Assembly (NCBI RefSeq): GCF_030532965.1
Contig: NZ_JAUNKC010000005.1
Coordinates: 59,467-123,466 of the forward strand
Reading direction: 5' to 3'
DNA length: 64,000 bases
Source: Corynebacterium sp.
Lineage (GTDB): Bacteria > Actinomycetota > Actinomycetes > Mycobacteriales > Mycobacteriaceae
Shown here: piece after piece, positions 36,682-46,553 of the stretch
How positions within the stretch are numbered: the first letter of the stretch is position 1
How the letters are laid out: the number at the start of each line of letters is the position of its first letter
Position numbers and translations under genes: made by a program
Notes under the pieces: model-generated
Told to the model about the DNA's origin: nothing
Seen by the model: the letters and a program-made list of their open reading frames with translations, nothing else
Database searches by the model: none

Positions 36682-37332
36682 ATGAAAAAGTTTCTCATCA
36701 CCGTCCTCGGGCTCGTCATCATCGGTGGCGTGGCGTTGACCTTATGGCTCTACCCGGTAATCACCGTTAAGAAGGTAGATGTGGCTGGTCAGGTACAAAC
36801 CACATCTGAAGAATTGGATGCCATAACCCAGCCACTGGTGGGGCAAAACGTCCTACGGGTAGATACAAACGACGTCGCAGAACAGCTTGTTGGGCTGCCG
36901 TGGATTGCCTCGGCGACGGCGGTGAAGAAACTTCCCTCCACCATCGAAGTGAAACTGCAGGAACACGAGGCCATCCTGTATGCGCCACGAGACGATGGCG
37001 ACCACCTGATTAATTCCAACGGCGTGGCATTCGTTATTGAGAATCACCCAGAAGGAGCGATTGCAGTCACCGGTGCCTCTGAGGATGACGCGAATTTTCT
37101 GCGGTCAGTGATCGGGGTGCTTGAGGCCATCGGCCCGGACATGAAAGCCCATATCGCCGAGATCCGTATCAAAGACAGCATCGCGGTGGAATTGGTGCTT
37201 CACGACGGCCGGGTGATTTTCTGGGGCGCGCCGGAAAACAATGGCGATAAGGCCGTAGCCTTCGCTGCCGCATTGTCTCGACCTGAAGGACAGCTTGATA
37301 TTTCGGGTGCCCCAGTCATCGCGGTTCGATAG
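36682..37332 (+). CDS. ftsQ: Cell division protein FtsQ
   Basis: A 216-residue bitopic divisome protein. A very short cytosolic start (MKKF) precedes the membrane helix LITVLGLVIIGGVALTLWLY. Next is the extracytoplasmic POTRA domain (VKKVDVAGQVQTTSEELDAITQPLVGQNVLRVDT), then the FtsQ beta domain (WIASATAVKKLPSTIEVKLQEHEA). Unlike many actinobacterial FtsQ, it has almost no cytoplasmic tail. It ends the tightly packed part of the cluster; 487 bases separate it from ftsZ. Confidence 0.93.
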   Translation: MKKFLITVLGLVIIGGVALTLWLYPVITVKKVDVAGQVQTTSEELDAITQPLVGQNVLRVDTNDVAEQLVGLPWIASATAVKKLPSTIEVKLQEHEAILYAPRDDGDHLINSNGVAFVIENHPEGAIAVTGASEDDANFLRSVIGVLEAIGPDMKAHIAEIRIKDSIAVELVLHDGRVIFWGAPENNGDKAVAFAAALSRPEGQLDISGAPVIAVR

Positions 37333-37819
37333 AGAACTTCGTCACCCGGAAAAATTTTTCCCTAGATTTATCATTTGAATTGCGCGGAAGCCAATGGTGG
37401 GGTTCATGGGAAGGGCGGAGACTACTGTGACTAGAAACGTCAATTGTGCACCTTGTTAATCGCGCTGCTCATGGGGTGAAAAGCGAGAATAGTGCCTAAA
37501 GTAATTTCCGAAATGCGGGGCGGGCTGGGTGTCGAAAACCGCTGGTAGCATATTCGATTTCCACTTAGGTAATTCTCATAATCCCACGTAAAAAGTCTAA
37601 ACCTCGGGTTGAGGGTACCGACACGCCGCCCAAAATGTCCCCACCCGGTGCCACATTTTCGGACAAGATGTAACTGCGAAAGCAGAATCATATTGTTGGC
37701 TTTCTCACGGGGCTGGGTGCAGATAATTAACCCCAAATTACCTCAATGGGATTTAGTTCACGATAGGATTCGATAGGCAAAACTTTGGATATACCCATAC
37801 GGAAAGGCGAGTCTCATTT
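37333..37819 (+). promoter_or_regulatory. Long ftsQ-ftsZ intergenic region with ftsZ promoter
   Basis: No gene is visible in these 487 bases. A likely -10 TAGGAT (37764-37769) lies about 50 bases before ftsZ, and a strong RBS GGAAAGGCG (37801-37809) precedes ATG 37820. The length suggests several promoters or regulator sites, as reported ahead of ftsZ in related species. Confidence 0.5.
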
Positions 37820-39037
37820 ATGACTTCCCCAGATAACTACCTCGCCGTTATCAAGGTTGTTGGTGTCGGCGGCGGCGGCGTCAACGCCGTCAACCGCATG
37901 ATTGAGGAGGGCTTAAAGGGCGTCGAATTTATTGCGGTCAATACTGATTCGCAGGCGCTCATGTTCTCCGATGCAGACGTAAAGCTCGACATTGGTCGGG
38001 AAGCAACCCGCGGTCTCGGAGCCGGTGCTAATCCCGAGGTTGGGCGGCAATCCGCCGAGGACCACAAGAGTGAAATCGAAGAAACCCTCAAAGGGGCGGA
38101 CATGGTGTTCGTCACCGCAGGTGAGGGCGGCGGAACCGGAACCGGTGCCGCGCCCGTCGTGGCCGCTATAGCGAAAAAGATGGGCGCTCTTACTGTTGGT
38201 GTCGTTACCCGACCATTCAAATTCGAAGGCCAGAAGCGTACCCGGCAGGCAATGGCTGGCATTGACGCTCTGCGTGAGGTCTGTGACACCTTGATCGTGA
38301 TTCCGAACGATCGACTCCTCCAGTTGGATTCCTCCAACCTGACCATGATGGAGGCGTTCCGCGCCGCCGACCAGGTGCTGCACAACGGTGTGCAGGGCAT
38401 CACCGACCTGATCACCATCCCGGGTCTGATCAACGTTGACTTCGCCGACGTTCGCTCCGTCATGGCCGATGCAGGCTCGGCGCTCATGGGTGTCGGCTCG
38501 GCGCGCGGTGAGAACCGCGTCATGAGTGCAGCGCAGCAGGCAATTAATTCCCCACTTTTAGAATCCACCATGGAAGGCGCAAAGGGCGTGCTGCTCTCTG
38601 TTGCAGGCGGATCCGACCTGGGCCTGCAAGAAGTCAATGACGCAGCCACCATGGTCCAAGAAAAGGCTGACGGCGATGTCAACCTGATCTTCGGTACCAT
38701 CTTCGACGACAATCTTGGCGACGAAGTGCGTGTCACCGTCATCGCGACCGGTTTCGAGGGCCGTAAATCCGACACCCCGATTCAACGGCAGCCAGAACCA
38801 GAGGTTCAGAAACCACAACTGGTGGAGCCAGTCACCCCGGCCCCTGCGACCGAAGGTTCATCGCTGTTTGGCCAGGATTCCCGCGAGGACGACTACGATG
38901 CCCGGCATCGCCGCTCCACAGAATTCCAGCCTTCGTACCGCGACGACCGCAGCGGGGGACTGTTTACCAATCGGGAGCACCGGGAACAGCCTGCTTCCAA
39001 CGGCGACGAATTAGACGTACCGGATTTCCTCCGGTAG
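37820..39037 (+). CDS. ftsZ: Cell division GTPase FtsZ
   Basis: A 405-residue tubulin homologue forming the Z ring. The nucleotide-binding region has [12 protein letters not shown], the signature loop [13 protein letters not shown] (about 103-115), and the T7 synergy loop [12 protein letters not shown] variable linker of about 75 residues leads to the C-terminal peptide ELDVPDFLR, which binds SepF and other partners. sepF is encoded downstream, consistent with SepF as membrane anchor. Confidence 0.98.
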   Translation: MTSPDNYLAVIKVVGVGGGGVNAVNRMIEEGLKGVEFIAVNTDSQALMFSDADVKLDIGREATRGLGAGANPEVGRQSAEDHKSEIEETLKGADMVFVTAGEGGGTGTGAAPVVAAIAKKMGALTVGVVTRPFKFEGQKRTRQAMAGIDALREVCDTLIVIPNDRLLQLDSSNLTMMEAFRAADQVLHNGVQGITDLITIPGLINVDFADVRSVMADAGSALMGVGSARGENRVMSAAQQAINSPLLESTMEGAKGVLLSVAGGSDLGLQEVNDAATMVQEKADGDVNLIFGTIFDDNLGDEVRVTVIATGFEGRKSDTPIQRQPEPEVQKPQLVEPVTPAPATEGSSLFGQDSREDDYDARHRRSTEFQPSYRDDRSGGLFTNREHREQPASNGDELDVPDFLR

Positions 39038-39127
39038 TACTACCGTCGCGTGCTCGCGTTGAATGAGACGCGAGTAAACCGCAAGGTGATCCTAGTACCG
39101 AAAACCAACCGCTAGTTTAGGAAGTCA

Positions 39128-39853
39128 ATGGCAGGAACCGTCGAAAATCGTCCAGTCCGCAAAGTGTTTACCAATCGGTTCGGGGGCGTGTCCGCGCCAC
39201 CATATGAATCGTTCAACCTAGGTGACCACGTCGGCGACGATCCACAGGCGGTTCGTGCCAATCGAGAACGGTTGGCTTCGGTACTCGGCCTAGAATTCGA
39301 TCAACTACTGTGGATGGAACAAATCCACTCCAATACCGTAACCATCGTTGATAAGACGATGCGAGGATCGGTGGTGCCAGCCACCGACGCGATGGTTACC
39401 ACCGATAACCAGCTGGCGCTGTGCGTCCTTGTGGCCGATTGCGTACCAGTGTTGCTGTCCGACACCGAAGCCGGGGTCGTGGCGGCGGTTCATGCCGGGC
39501 GTCTGGGCGCCAGAAACGGGATAGTGTCCCGCACCGTCGAAACGATGATGAGTCTCGGGGCGCGGCCGGAAACTATCCATGTGCTATTGGGTGCGGCCGC
39601 CAGCGGCAAACATTACGAACTGCCGGAACCGATGGCGCGCGACGTCGAAAAGCATCTGCCCGGCTCACTTACTCGGACATCCAAGAAAACATGGGGAATC
39701 GATGTCCGCGCCGGGTTGGTACGGCAATTAATGGCATTGGGCGTGACCGCTATCGACGCTGATCCGCGCTGCACTATCGAGGATGAATCCTTCTTTTCCT
39801 ACCGTCGGGAAGGTACTACTGGGCGGCAAGCTGGCGTCGTTTTTCTTACTTAA
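39128..39853 (+). CDS. YlmD/YfiH-family multicopper-like purine nucleoside phosphorylase
   Basis: A 241-residue protein of the DUF152/YfiH/LACC1 family. These enzymes act on purine nucleosides (phosphorylase/deaminase), and E. coli YfiH is also linked to cell-wall precursor proofreading. The family's conserved metal residues are visible: WMEQIHSNTV (His), LVADCVPVLL (Cys) and VAAVHAGRLGARNGI (His). It sits between ftsZ and sepF, a conserved place in Gram-positive bacteria. A YggS-type PLP protein gene often follows here but is absent. One dispersed 11-mer lies at 39643. Confidence 0.9.
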   Translation: MAGTVENRPVRKVFTNRFGGVSAPPYESFNLGDHVGDDPQAVRANRERLASVLGLEFDQLLWMEQIHSNTVTIVDKTMRGSVVPATDAMVTTDNQLALCVLVADCVPVLLSDTEAGVVAAVHAGRLGARNGIVSRTVETMMSLGARPETIHVLLGAAASGKHYELPEPMARDVEKHLPGSLTRTSKKTWGIDVRAGLVRQLMALGVTAIDADPRCTIEDESFFSYRREGTTGRQAGVVFLT

Positions 39854-40003
39854 AATTTGATAAGAGAAATTTGGCAAATTTTTCACGCCACACCGCGTGT
39901 CCGAACCAGTAACACACGGTAGAGCACAGTACTTTAAAAAATATCCAACCGTTACGAAGTTGATACCAGTCAGATATACGAGGGGAAGGGAAACTAAACC
40001 ACC

Positions 40004-40444
40004 ATGTCAATCGTCAATAAAACAAAGCAATTCTTCGGTCTCGGCCCATACGAGATGGAGCACGAGGACCCATATTACGCAGATGCACCTCGCTACGATG
40101 GTGCGGTTGCATACGCACCTGAGCGTGTTGCTTACGAACCTGCATACGACGATTATCGGGACGAGCGCGAGGTTGTGTATAACACCTCGATCGTTGCGGT
40201 CAAGATTTTTAACTACAACGACGCCGTGAAAATCGGTGAACCATTCCGGGACGGCGATGCCGTTATTTTCGATATGAGCGGAATGCAGGCAGACGAGGCA
40301 AAGCGGATCATCGATTTCGCTGCTGGCCTGTGCTACGCACTGCGGGGACAGATGCGGAAACTGGAAGGCAAGATCTTTGCCATCACTCCAGAGCACTCAA
40401 CCGTTGATCTTCACGACCTGCGTCGAGCTGCGAACATCCAATAA
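40004..40444 (+). CDS. sepF: Cell division protein SepF
   Basis: A 146-residue Z-ring membrane anchor. The N-terminal amphipathic stretch MSIVNKTKQFFGLG should bind the membrane. An acidic, Tyr-rich linker follows, then the SepF fold (VYNTSIVAVKIFNYNDAVKIGEPFRDGDAVIFDMSGMQADEAKRIIDFAAGL ... IFAITPEH). It recruits FtsZ through the C-terminal peptide in organisms lacking FtsA. GGGGAAGGG upstream is a strong RBS. An inverted repeat (GCGAG/CTCGC) lies just past the stop. Confidence 0.95.
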   Translation: MSIVNKTKQFFGLGPYEMEHEDPYYADAPRYDGAVAYAPERVAYEPAYDDYRDEREVVYNTSIVAVKIFNYNDAVKIGEPFRDGDAVIFDMSGMQADEAKRIIDFAAGLCYALRGQMRKLEGKIFAITPEHSTVDLHDLRRAANIQ

Positions 40445-40737
40445 CGTACCTGCGAGTGTGGTTACCATAATTCCTCTCGCATACGTTTGTTGCACTTCGA
40501 CGCTTCCGCTTAAACCATAATCAGGTTGTATTCTTCGTAACTGGAAACAAATGTGCACTCCACGTCGTTTCACCTCTAGCAACTTTTTCTCAATGTGCTT
40601 GCAAGGTGTGCGGGCGTGGAGTTTTTACTGCCGTGGTTGCAGCGGCGCCTTGGTTTCTCCCCGGTCGCAACCTGAATTAAAGTATGCATAACGGTAAAAG
40701 CCCAGTTTTCTCACTACGGAAGGTTAATGAAAACAAC

Positions 40738-41025
40738 GTGGAAGTAGTAAAGTTTGCCTTGCTTTGGGCGATCCAGATTTACATGTATATCCTCATCGGC
40801 AGGATTTTGGTGGAAATGATCGTCTCCTTCTCCCGAAATTTCACGGCACCAAGTTGGTTTACCCGATTTGCCGAGACTCTTTTCGTCCTCACCGACCCAC
40901 CGGTTAAGGCGCTTCGTTCGATCATTCCACCATTACGAATGAATAACGTTGCCTTGGACCTGTCGGTTCTGGTTCTGTATTTTGGGCTGGTTCTCCTGCA
41001 ATATGTAATCAACGTCGTGTTGTAA
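40738..41025 (+). CDS. YggT/YlmG-family membrane protein
   Basis: A 95-residue protein with two hydrophobic segments (FALLWAIQIYMYILIGRILVEMIVSF and VALDLSVLVLYFGLVLLQYVINVVL) flanking the loop FVLTDPPVKALRSIIPPLR. That loop is the YggT family hallmark. Members affect septum or nucleoid organisation, and the gene conventionally lies between sepF and divIVA. GTG 40738 gives the normal N-terminus, with GGAAGG about 14 bases upstream; the frame opens earlier at 40684. The 293 bases before it hold no other gene. Confidence 0.88.
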   Translation: MEVVKFALLWAIQIYMYILIGRILVEMIVSFSRNFTAPSWFTRFAETLFVLTDPPVKALRSIIPPLRMNNVALDLSVLVLYFGLVLLQYVINVVL

Positions 41026-41550
41026 TGTTCTTCTCATTTTTAGGCGGCATGATCCGGTTGCAGTAATGGTTAGTAATCGGGGATTTTTAGGCTCTTTCCT
41101 GCGGTTTTATCGGGGAAGGGCCGATTATTTTTGGCCAGATCGTCGGCTGTGACGCCAGTGACGTACGAGAAAAAATATAAGAACGATAATCCCTTTATGC
41201 TTCCGTGGTGTTTCCGACGGGCGTGTCGAGTAAAGGTTTATGGATTCTATATTTTTGGTACCCACTACTGGGGGAGGTGGGAGTGTGGGGTGGGCTACTT
41301 GGGGCGGGGAATGACGAAAAATCCAAAAAATTATAAGAATTTTTTGGACTATCTAAAACACCTGTTTACCGCTGCAATCGCGGGAATCTGCGCAGGTGCT
41401 TCCTGGGGTTTCGGCGTTCAGATTGATAACTGGACTTAACATTTAGACTTGAATGTGCGTTATGGTTAACAAGAACGTTATAAAAGTTATATCTTCGGTT
41501 CGACGGATCCGGATTGAAGATAACCTATGAATCTCGAAGGGAATAGTTCC
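41026..41550. other. ylmG-wag31 intergenic region
   Basis: About 525 bases with a possible small gene (41311-41439, listed separately) and a probable wag31 promoter: TAACCT at 41521-41526 is a reasonable -10, with AAGGGAA as RBS before ATG 41551. Two G-rich runs near 41270-41310 resemble single MraZ boxes but lack the 10-base spacing. Confidence 0.4.
41311..41439 (+). CDS. Possible 42-residue small membrane protein
   Basis: A short frame starting MTKNPKNYKNFLDYLKHL, followed by the hydrophobic, Ala/Gly-rich AAIAGICAGASWGFGVQ and ending DNWT. A G-rich sequence directly before ATG 41311 could serve as RBS. The frame opens earlier, at 41131, but that part looks non-coding. Basic start plus one helix suggests a membrane peptide next to wag31. 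Weak evidence. Confidence 0.3.
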   Translation: MTKNPKNYKNFLDYLKHLFTAAIAGICAGASWGFGVQIDNWT

Positions 41551-42498
41551 ATGCCGCTGACTCCAGCCGATGTGCATAACGTCGCTTTCAGCAAGCCGCC
41601 GATTGGCAAGCGCGGCTACAACGAGGATGAGGTCGATCAGTTCTTGGACCTGGTTGAGGATACTCTCGCCGAGATTCAAGACGAGAACGATGATCTTCGT
41701 CAGCAAGTAGAAGAACTCAAAGCCGAGCTTGAGCAGGCACGTTCCGGTGGCGCACCTTCCCGTGGTGCTTCCAGCGTCGACGAGTCCGCAATCCGCGCCC
41801 AGATCGAATCGCAGCTGCGCAACGAATACAACGCGAAGCTGGCTGACGCTAAGGCTGAAGCAGAGCGCGCACACGCTGAAGCTCGTGCGGCCAAGGCTGA
41901 AGCAGAGGCTGCGAAGTCCGCTTCTTCCTCCGCTGCAGTTTCCGCCGCCGCGGTGCTGCCAACTGGCGACCCAGTAAGCCCCGACACCCACATGCAGGCT
42001 GCAAAGGTGCTTGGTCTTGCGCAGGAGATGGCTGACCGCATGACCAGCGAGGCACAGGCCGAATCCCGCTCCATGCTTGACGACGCTCGCGCCGCCGCCG
42101 AGAAGCAGATTTCCTCCGCCGAAGCGACTGCACGTGCCACCCTGGAAGACGCTCGGTTGCGTTCGGACAAGCAGATTGCGGAAGCAAATGCGTTGGCAGA
42201 CCGTTTGGTTTCCGATGCGCAGGCGAAATCTGAGCAAACCATCGCAGAGGCTAACTCCCGTGCTGAGGCTCAGGTTAAGGCAGCAGAAGATAAGGCTAAT
42301 GCTCTCCAGGCTGACGCTGAGCGTAAGCACACCGAAATCATGGCTACCGTTAAGCAACAGCAGACCGCACTGGAGACCCGCATTGCGGAACTGCGCACCT
42401 TCGAGCGCGAATACCGCACCCGGCTCAAGACCCTGCTGCAAAGCCAGCTGGAGGAACTCGAGTCCCGCGGTTCGGCTTTGCCAGGCAGCGACAAGTAA
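41551..42498 (+). CDS. wag31: Polar growth/division scaffold DivIVA (Wag31)
   Basis: A 315-residue coiled-coil protein that marks the cell poles and recruits apical wall synthesis. The N-terminal DivIVA domain is [39 protein letters not shown] Gly/Ser linker and long Ala/Glu/Lys coiled coils follow (about 95-300), ending [15 protein letters not shown] 41551 gives the standard start; AAGGGAA lies upstream, and the frame from 41527 adds eight atypical residues. In relatives it is phosphorylated by PASTA kinases. A strong terminator follows. Confidence 0.97.
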   Translation: MPLTPADVHNVAFSKPPIGKRGYNEDEVDQFLDLVEDTLAEIQDENDDLRQQVEELKAELEQARSGGAPSRGASSVDESAIRAQIESQLRNEYNAKLADAKAEAERAHAEARAAKAEAEAAKSASSSAAVSAAAVLPTGDPVSPDTHMQAAKVLGLAQEMADRMTSEAQAESRSMLDDARAAAEKQISSAEATARATLEDARLRSDKQIAEANALADRLVSDAQAKSEQTIAEANSRAEAQVKAAEDKANALQADAERKHTEIMATVKQQQTALETRIAELRTFEREYRTRLKTLLQSQLEELESRGSALPGSDK

Positions 42499-42537
42499 TG
42501 TCGGTGTCGAGCTGATTTAAGTTAGACGCAACAAAGG

Positions 42538-42574
42538 GCCTCCCGGGTGGCGCATTCCGCCCGGGAGGCTTTTT
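42538..42574 (+). terminator. Terminator of wag31
   Basis: Perfect 10-base arms GCCTCCCGGG (42538-42547) and CCCGGGAGGC (42560-42569) around a 12-base loop, followed by TTTTT. It closes the dcw region. Confidence 0.92.
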
Positions 42575-42663
42575 GCGGATGTAGCACAAAATTTGTTAGA
42601 AATACATAGTAAAACCTAATGGCTTGTTGGGTGATGGAACGCGAATTGAGAACGGAGTGAAAC

Positions 42664-42828
42664 ATGCTGGTCGCTGCGCTTGTCCTGGGATTCTTGGGCA
42701 TCGGCTTTTTGGTTCTCTCCGTCGCGGTGACCGGCGGTTATTGGCAATTTGCGGCGATAGTCTCGGCGGTTGCCGGGCTGATGTGCCTAACGATTGATTA
42801 CCTGCGCAAACGCAAGAATCAATCCTGA
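42664..42828 (+). CDS. Small two-helix membrane protein upstream of ileS
   Basis: A 54-residue protein beginning MLVAALVLGFLGIGFLVLS and ending LRKRKNQS, with two hydrophobic helices joined by VTGGYWQF and a basic cytosolic tail. ATG 42664 follows GGAGTGAAAC. A small membrane protein occupies this slot between divIVA and ileS in other corynebacteria. It is probably real; the function is unknown. The T-box promoter starts right after it. Confidence 0.7.
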   Translation: MLVAALVLGFLGIGFLVLSVAVTGGYWQFAAIVSAVAGLMCLTIDYLRKRKNQS

Positions 42829-42854
42829 TTTGAGTTTCATCACTCTTGGTCGGT

Positions 42855-42860
42855 TATACT
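42855..42860 (+). promoter_or_regulatory. -10 hexamer of the ileS T-box leader
   Basis: TATACT lies about 120 bases ahead of the T-box stem I. A -35 is only loosely matched (TTGAGT near 42830, 19 bases upstream). Confidence 0.4.
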
Positions 42861-42979
42861 TAACCACGCATGATAAACCCGCTAACACCACAGTGATTCC
42901 ACGGTTTGTGTCAACCGCAGGCGGTCGCCATTATCAAGAATCATCACGGTGTAGGGAGTATCGCAAAATTTTAACCCTC

Positions 42980-43190
42980 ACAACTTTTGGCAGTGATCCG
43001 GCAATCACCGGGGAGCCTTCCGGAAGAACGGGCATTCCTATGCCTCAGTAGAACCGGACGGGTAAGACCGTCATCTCCTTAACCTAATGAAGTGGGGTGT
43101 GGCCTGGCCGCACCCAAGCGGGGTGGTACCGCGTGCAAGCGTCCCCGCAACCGATAAAACTAACAGGTAAAACTCGTAGGTTTAGGAGAA
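42980..43190 (+). promoter_or_regulatory. Ile-specific translational T-box riboswitch
   Basis: An actinobacterial ultrashort-stem-I T-box. The stem I hairpin GTGAT/ATCAC (42993-43008) carries ATC codons as candidate specifier. The T-box motif GCGGGGTGGTACCGCG is at 43118-43133 and pairs in a CGGGG/CCCCG hairpin. TCTCCTTAACCTA (43074-43086) can pair with TAGGTTTAGGAGA (43177-43189) at 12 of 13 positions, covering the ileS Shine-Dalgarno AGGAGA. Uncharged tRNA-Ile should free the ribosome site, so control is at translation rather than by a terminator. Confidence 0.9.
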
Positions 43191-43197
43191 GAATTTC

Positions 43198-46100
43198 ATG
43201 ACTGACGTGGGCAAAGTATATCCCCGAGTAGACATGACGGGCGGCTCGTCCAAGTTCCCGGAAATGGAACAAGAAGTTTTAGCGTACTGGGCTAAAGACG
43301 AAACCTTTAACGCGTCCTTGGACAATCGTGCCGATAGCGAAGAATACGTTTTCTACGACGGCCCGCCCTTTGCTAATGGCTTGCCGCACTACGGGCACCT
43401 TTTAACTGGTTATGTCAAAGACATCATCCCGCGTTACCGCACCATGAAGGGTAATTTGGTGGGTCGGGTCTTCGGCTGGGACTGCCACGGGTTGCCTGCG
43501 GAATTAGAGGCGGAGAAGCAATTAGGCATTAAGGACAAGGGCGAGATCGAGTCCATGGGCCTTGAGAAATTCAACGAGTACTGTGCCACATCGGTTTTGG
43601 AATACACCGAGGAGTGGAAAGAGTACGTCACCCGGCAGGCCCGGTGGGTGGATTTCGATAACGGCTATAAAACCATGGACCTGGATTTCATGGAATCCGT
43701 CATGTGGGCCTTTAAAACTCTTTACGATAAGGGCTTGATCTACCAGGGCTTTAGGGTGTTGCCGTATTCCTGGGCGGAGCACACTCCGTTGTCTAATCAG
43801 GAAACTCGGTTGGATGATTCCTATAAGATGCGCCAGGACCCAACCCTTACCGTGACGTTGCCGATCACCGGTCGGGTTGCGGGCAGTTCCGCGAATCTGG
43901 ATCTGGTGGGCGCGGCGGCACTCGCCTGGACCACCACGCCGTGGACGTTGCCGTCGAACTTGGCGTTGGCGGTGAACCCCACCGTGACGTATGCGTTGGT
44001 GGAAGTCGGCGCTGATGGCGTGGCAGATTTTGTGGGGCAGCGGTTCTTACTAGCGGAAAACTTGGTGTCTGCGTACGCCAAGGAGCTAGGGGAGTACACC
44101 GTGGTGTCTACTCACCCTGGTTCGGAGCTGGTGGGTCTGACCTATGAGCCGGTCTTTGGCTATTTCCGGGATCACCCTAATGCCTTCCAGATCATCGGCG
44201 CGGATTATGTGACCACCGAGGACGGTACCGGTATCGTGCACCAAGCCCCCGCTTTCGGTGAGGACGATATGTTTGCCTGTGAGGCGGCGGGCATTGATGT
44301 TGTTATCCCGGTCGATATGGACGGTAAGTTCACCTCCTTGGTTCCTGACTATGAAGGCCAATTGGTGTTCGACGCTAATAAGAACATCATCCGTGACCTT
44401 AAGGCAGCTCAGCGGGTGGTTCGGCACCAAACCATCGAGCACTCCTATCCGCACTCGTGGCGTTCCGGCGAGCCGCTGATCTACATGGCGCTTCCGTCGT
44501 GGTTTGTTGCGGTCACGAAGTTCCGCGATCGCATGGTGGAGCTGAACCACAATGAGATCGAGTGGATGCCCGCGCATATCCGGGATGGCCAGTTCGGCAA
44601 GTGGTTGGAAGGCGCGCGCGATTGGAATATCTCCCGTAATCGCTATTGGGGTTCGCCGATCCCGGTGTGGGTTTCCGACGACGAGAATTATCCACGCGTG
44701 GATGTCTACGGTTCCCTCGACGAGCTTGAGCGTGACTTCGGGGTGCGTCCGACGTCGTTGCACCGGCCGTATATCGACGAATTGGTGCGCCCAAACCCAG
44801 ACGACCCTACCGGCAAGTCCATGATGCGCCGGGTGCCGGAGGTTCTGGACTGCTGGTTCGAGTCGGGTTCGATGCCGTTTGCGCAGAAGCACTACCCGTT
44901 TGAGAACAAAGAGTGGTTTGATACCCATTCGCCTGCGGATTTCATCGTGGAGTATTCCGGCCAGAGCCGCGGCTGGTTCTACACCATGCACGTGCTAGCG
45001 ACGGCGCTGTTCGACCGGCCTTCCTACAAGAAGGTGGTGGCACACGGCATTGTGTTGGGTGACGACGGCCTGAAGATGAGTAAGTCTAAGGGCAATTACC
45101 CGAACGTGAACGAGGTGTTCCAGCGGGATGGTTCGGACGCGATGCGGTGGTTCCTCATGTCCTCGCCGATCCTGCGCGGCGGCAACCTGATTGTCACTGA
45201 GCAGGGCATCCGGGAGGGTGTGCGCCAGGCGTTGCTGCCGATGTGGAATGCGTATTCCTTCTTGCAGCTGTATTCGTCGAAGCCTGCAACGTGGTCGGTG
45301 GATTCAACTGATGTGTTGGACCGGTATATCTTGGCCAAGCTGCATGATTTGGTGAAAAACACCAATGAGGCGTTGGATAACACCGATATCGCCCGGGCCT
45401 GTGACGAGGTCCGTTGGTTCTGCGAGGCGCTGACCAACTGGTATGTGCGTCGCTCCCGGGATCGGTTCTGGGCGGGCGACGATGAGCACCCAGAAGCGTT
45501 TAATACCCTCTACACGGTATTGGAGACGCTCACCCGGGTCACGGCGCCGTTGTTGCCGATGATCTCTGAGGTGATCTGGCGCGGTTTGACCGGTGAGCGT
45601 TCCGTGCACCTGGCAGATTTCCCAAATCCGGAGGACTTCCCGGCCGATGCTGCGCTGGTGAGCGCTATGGACGAGACCTGTGGCGTGTGTTCTGCGGCGT
45701 CGTCGATCCGTAAGGCCCATAAGTTGCGTAACCGCTTGCCGTTGCCGAAACTGACCGTGGCCGTGGCCGAGTCCGCGCGGTTGGCGGATTTCGTGTCGAT
45801 CATCCGCGACGAGGTGAACGTTAAGGAGGTCGTGCTCACCGATGATGTGGATTCCGTCGGCCGGTTCGAGGTTGTGGTCAACGCCAAGGTCGCCGGTCCG
45901 CGGCTTGGTGGCGACGTGCAGCGGGTTATCAAGGCGGTCAAGGCTGGTAATTATGAGCACACTGATTCCGGCACGGTCATCGCCGATGGTATTGAGCTCA
46001 ATTCCGACGAGTTCACGGAACGCCTGGTTGCGGTAGATCCGAAGTCGACCGCTCAGATTCCGTGCGTGGGTGGTCTGGTGCTGCTGGACATGACTGTCAC

Positions 46101-46356
46101 CGAGGAATTAGAGGCCGAAGGTTGGGCTGCGGACGTGATCCGTGGCTTGCAGGACGCCCGTAAGGCCAGTGGCTTTGAGGTTTCCGATCGGATCGCGGTT
46201 ACGCTGGCTGTTCCTGCCGATAAGGAGGAGTGGGCTAACCGCCACAAGGAGCTCATCGCGGGTGAGGTTCTCGCGGTGAATTTCACCATCGTGACGGACC
46301 AGAGCTTGCCGCACGAGGTGGTTGCTAACGTTACCGCAGCAGTGTCTAAGGCGTAG
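43198..46356 (+). CDS. ileS: Isoleucyl-tRNA synthetase
   Basis: A 1052-residue class I synthetase. The HIGH motif appears as HYGH in [17 protein letters not shown] (about 55-70) and KMSKS in LKMSKSKGN (about 624-632). The editing domain lies between ([31 protein letters not shown]). It has the long eukaryote-like form (IleRS2 type) with [14 protein letters not shown], a form often linked to mupirocin tolerance. Charging of tRNA-Ile is cytosolic. Regulation by the preceding T-box is expected. No copy of the dispersed 11-mer lies within it. Confidence 0.97.
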   Translation: MTDVGKVYPRVDMTGGSSKFPEMEQEVLAYWAKDETFNASLDNRADSEEYVFYDGPPFANGLPHYGHLLTGYVKDIIPRYRTMKGNLVGRVFGWDCHGLPAELEAEKQLGIKDKGEIESMGLEKFNEYCATSVLEYTEEWKEYVTRQARWVDFDNGYKTMDLDFMESVMWAFKTLYDKGLIYQGFRVLPYSWAEHTPLSNQETRLDDSYKMRQDPTLTVTLPITGRVAGSSANLDLVGAAALAWTTTPWTLPSNLALAVNPTVTYALVEVGADGVADFVGQRFLLAENLVSAYAKELGEYTVVSTHPGSELVGLTYEPVFGYFRDHPNAFQIIGADYVTTEDGTGIVHQAPAFGEDDMFACEAAGIDVVIPVDMDGKFTSLVPDYEGQLVFDANKNIIRDLKAAQRVVRHQTIEHSYPHSWRSGEPLIYMALPSWFVAVTKFRDRMVELNHNEIEWMPAHIRDGQFGKWLEGARDWNISRNRYWGSPIPVWVSDDENYPRVDVYGSLDELERDFGVRPTSLHRPYIDELVRPNPDDPTGKSMMRRVPEVLDCWFESGSMPFAQKHYPFENKEWFDTHSPADFIVEYSGQSRGWFYTMHVLATALFDRPSYKKVVAHGIVLGDDGLKMSKSKGNYPNVNEVFQRDGSDAMRWFLMSSPILRGGNLIVTEQGIREGVRQALLPMWNAYSFLQLYSSKPATWSVDSTDVLDRYILAKLHDLVKNTNEALDNTDIARACDEVRWFCEALTNWYVRRSRDRFWAGDDEHPEAFNTLYTVLETLTRVTAPLLPMISEVIWRGLTGERSVHLADFPNPEDFPADAALVSAMDETCGVCSAASSIRKAHKLRNRLPLPKLTVAVAESARLADFVSIIRDEVNVKEVVLTDDVDSVGRFEVVVNAKVAGPRLGGDVQRVIKAVKAGNYEHTDSGTVIADGIELNSDEFTERLVAVDPKSTAQIPCVGGLVLLDMTVTEELEAEGWAADVIRGLQDARKASGFEVSDRIAVTLAVPADKEEWANRHKELIAGEVLAVNFTIVTDQSLPHEVVANVTAAVSKA

Positions 46357-46359
46357 GCC

Positions 46360-46420
46360 GCTTTTCGAGGCTCAAACCGCCGCCGGTTTCCCAGGAATGG
46401 GGGAGCCGGCGGCGGTTTTT
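46360..46420 (+). terminator. Terminator of ileS, copy 1 of a duplicated element
   Basis: Perfect 13-base arms AAACCGCCGCCGG (46374-46386) and CCGGCGGCGGTTT (46406-46418), then TTTTT. The whole 61-base element, including GCTTTTCGAGGCTCAAACCG at its left, recurs at 47550-47610 with 7 differences. Confidence 0.9.
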
Positions 46421-46553
46421 GGGGTTTGGTACTACCGGCGATTGATGCGTCTTTAGTATCGAAAAGCCTGTCAGCGCCACGGCGAGCGAGTACAGTGATC
46501 ATGGCGATACATTGACAATGGTTATAAATAATTGACGGAAGTGAGGGCTTTTG

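Noticed and set aside
37837-38775. 312-codon frame antisense to ftsZ
   Set aside because: A shadow of a G+C-rich conserved gene; Ser/Arg/Thr-rich without motifs.
41270-41310. Third MraZ array before wag31
   Set aside because: Several GTGGG-like runs are present but not at 10-base spacing.
41443-42441. 332-codon frame antisense to wag31
   Set aside because: It is the complement of Ala/Glu coiled-coil codons of wag31, which has clear family motifs; the antisense frame has none.
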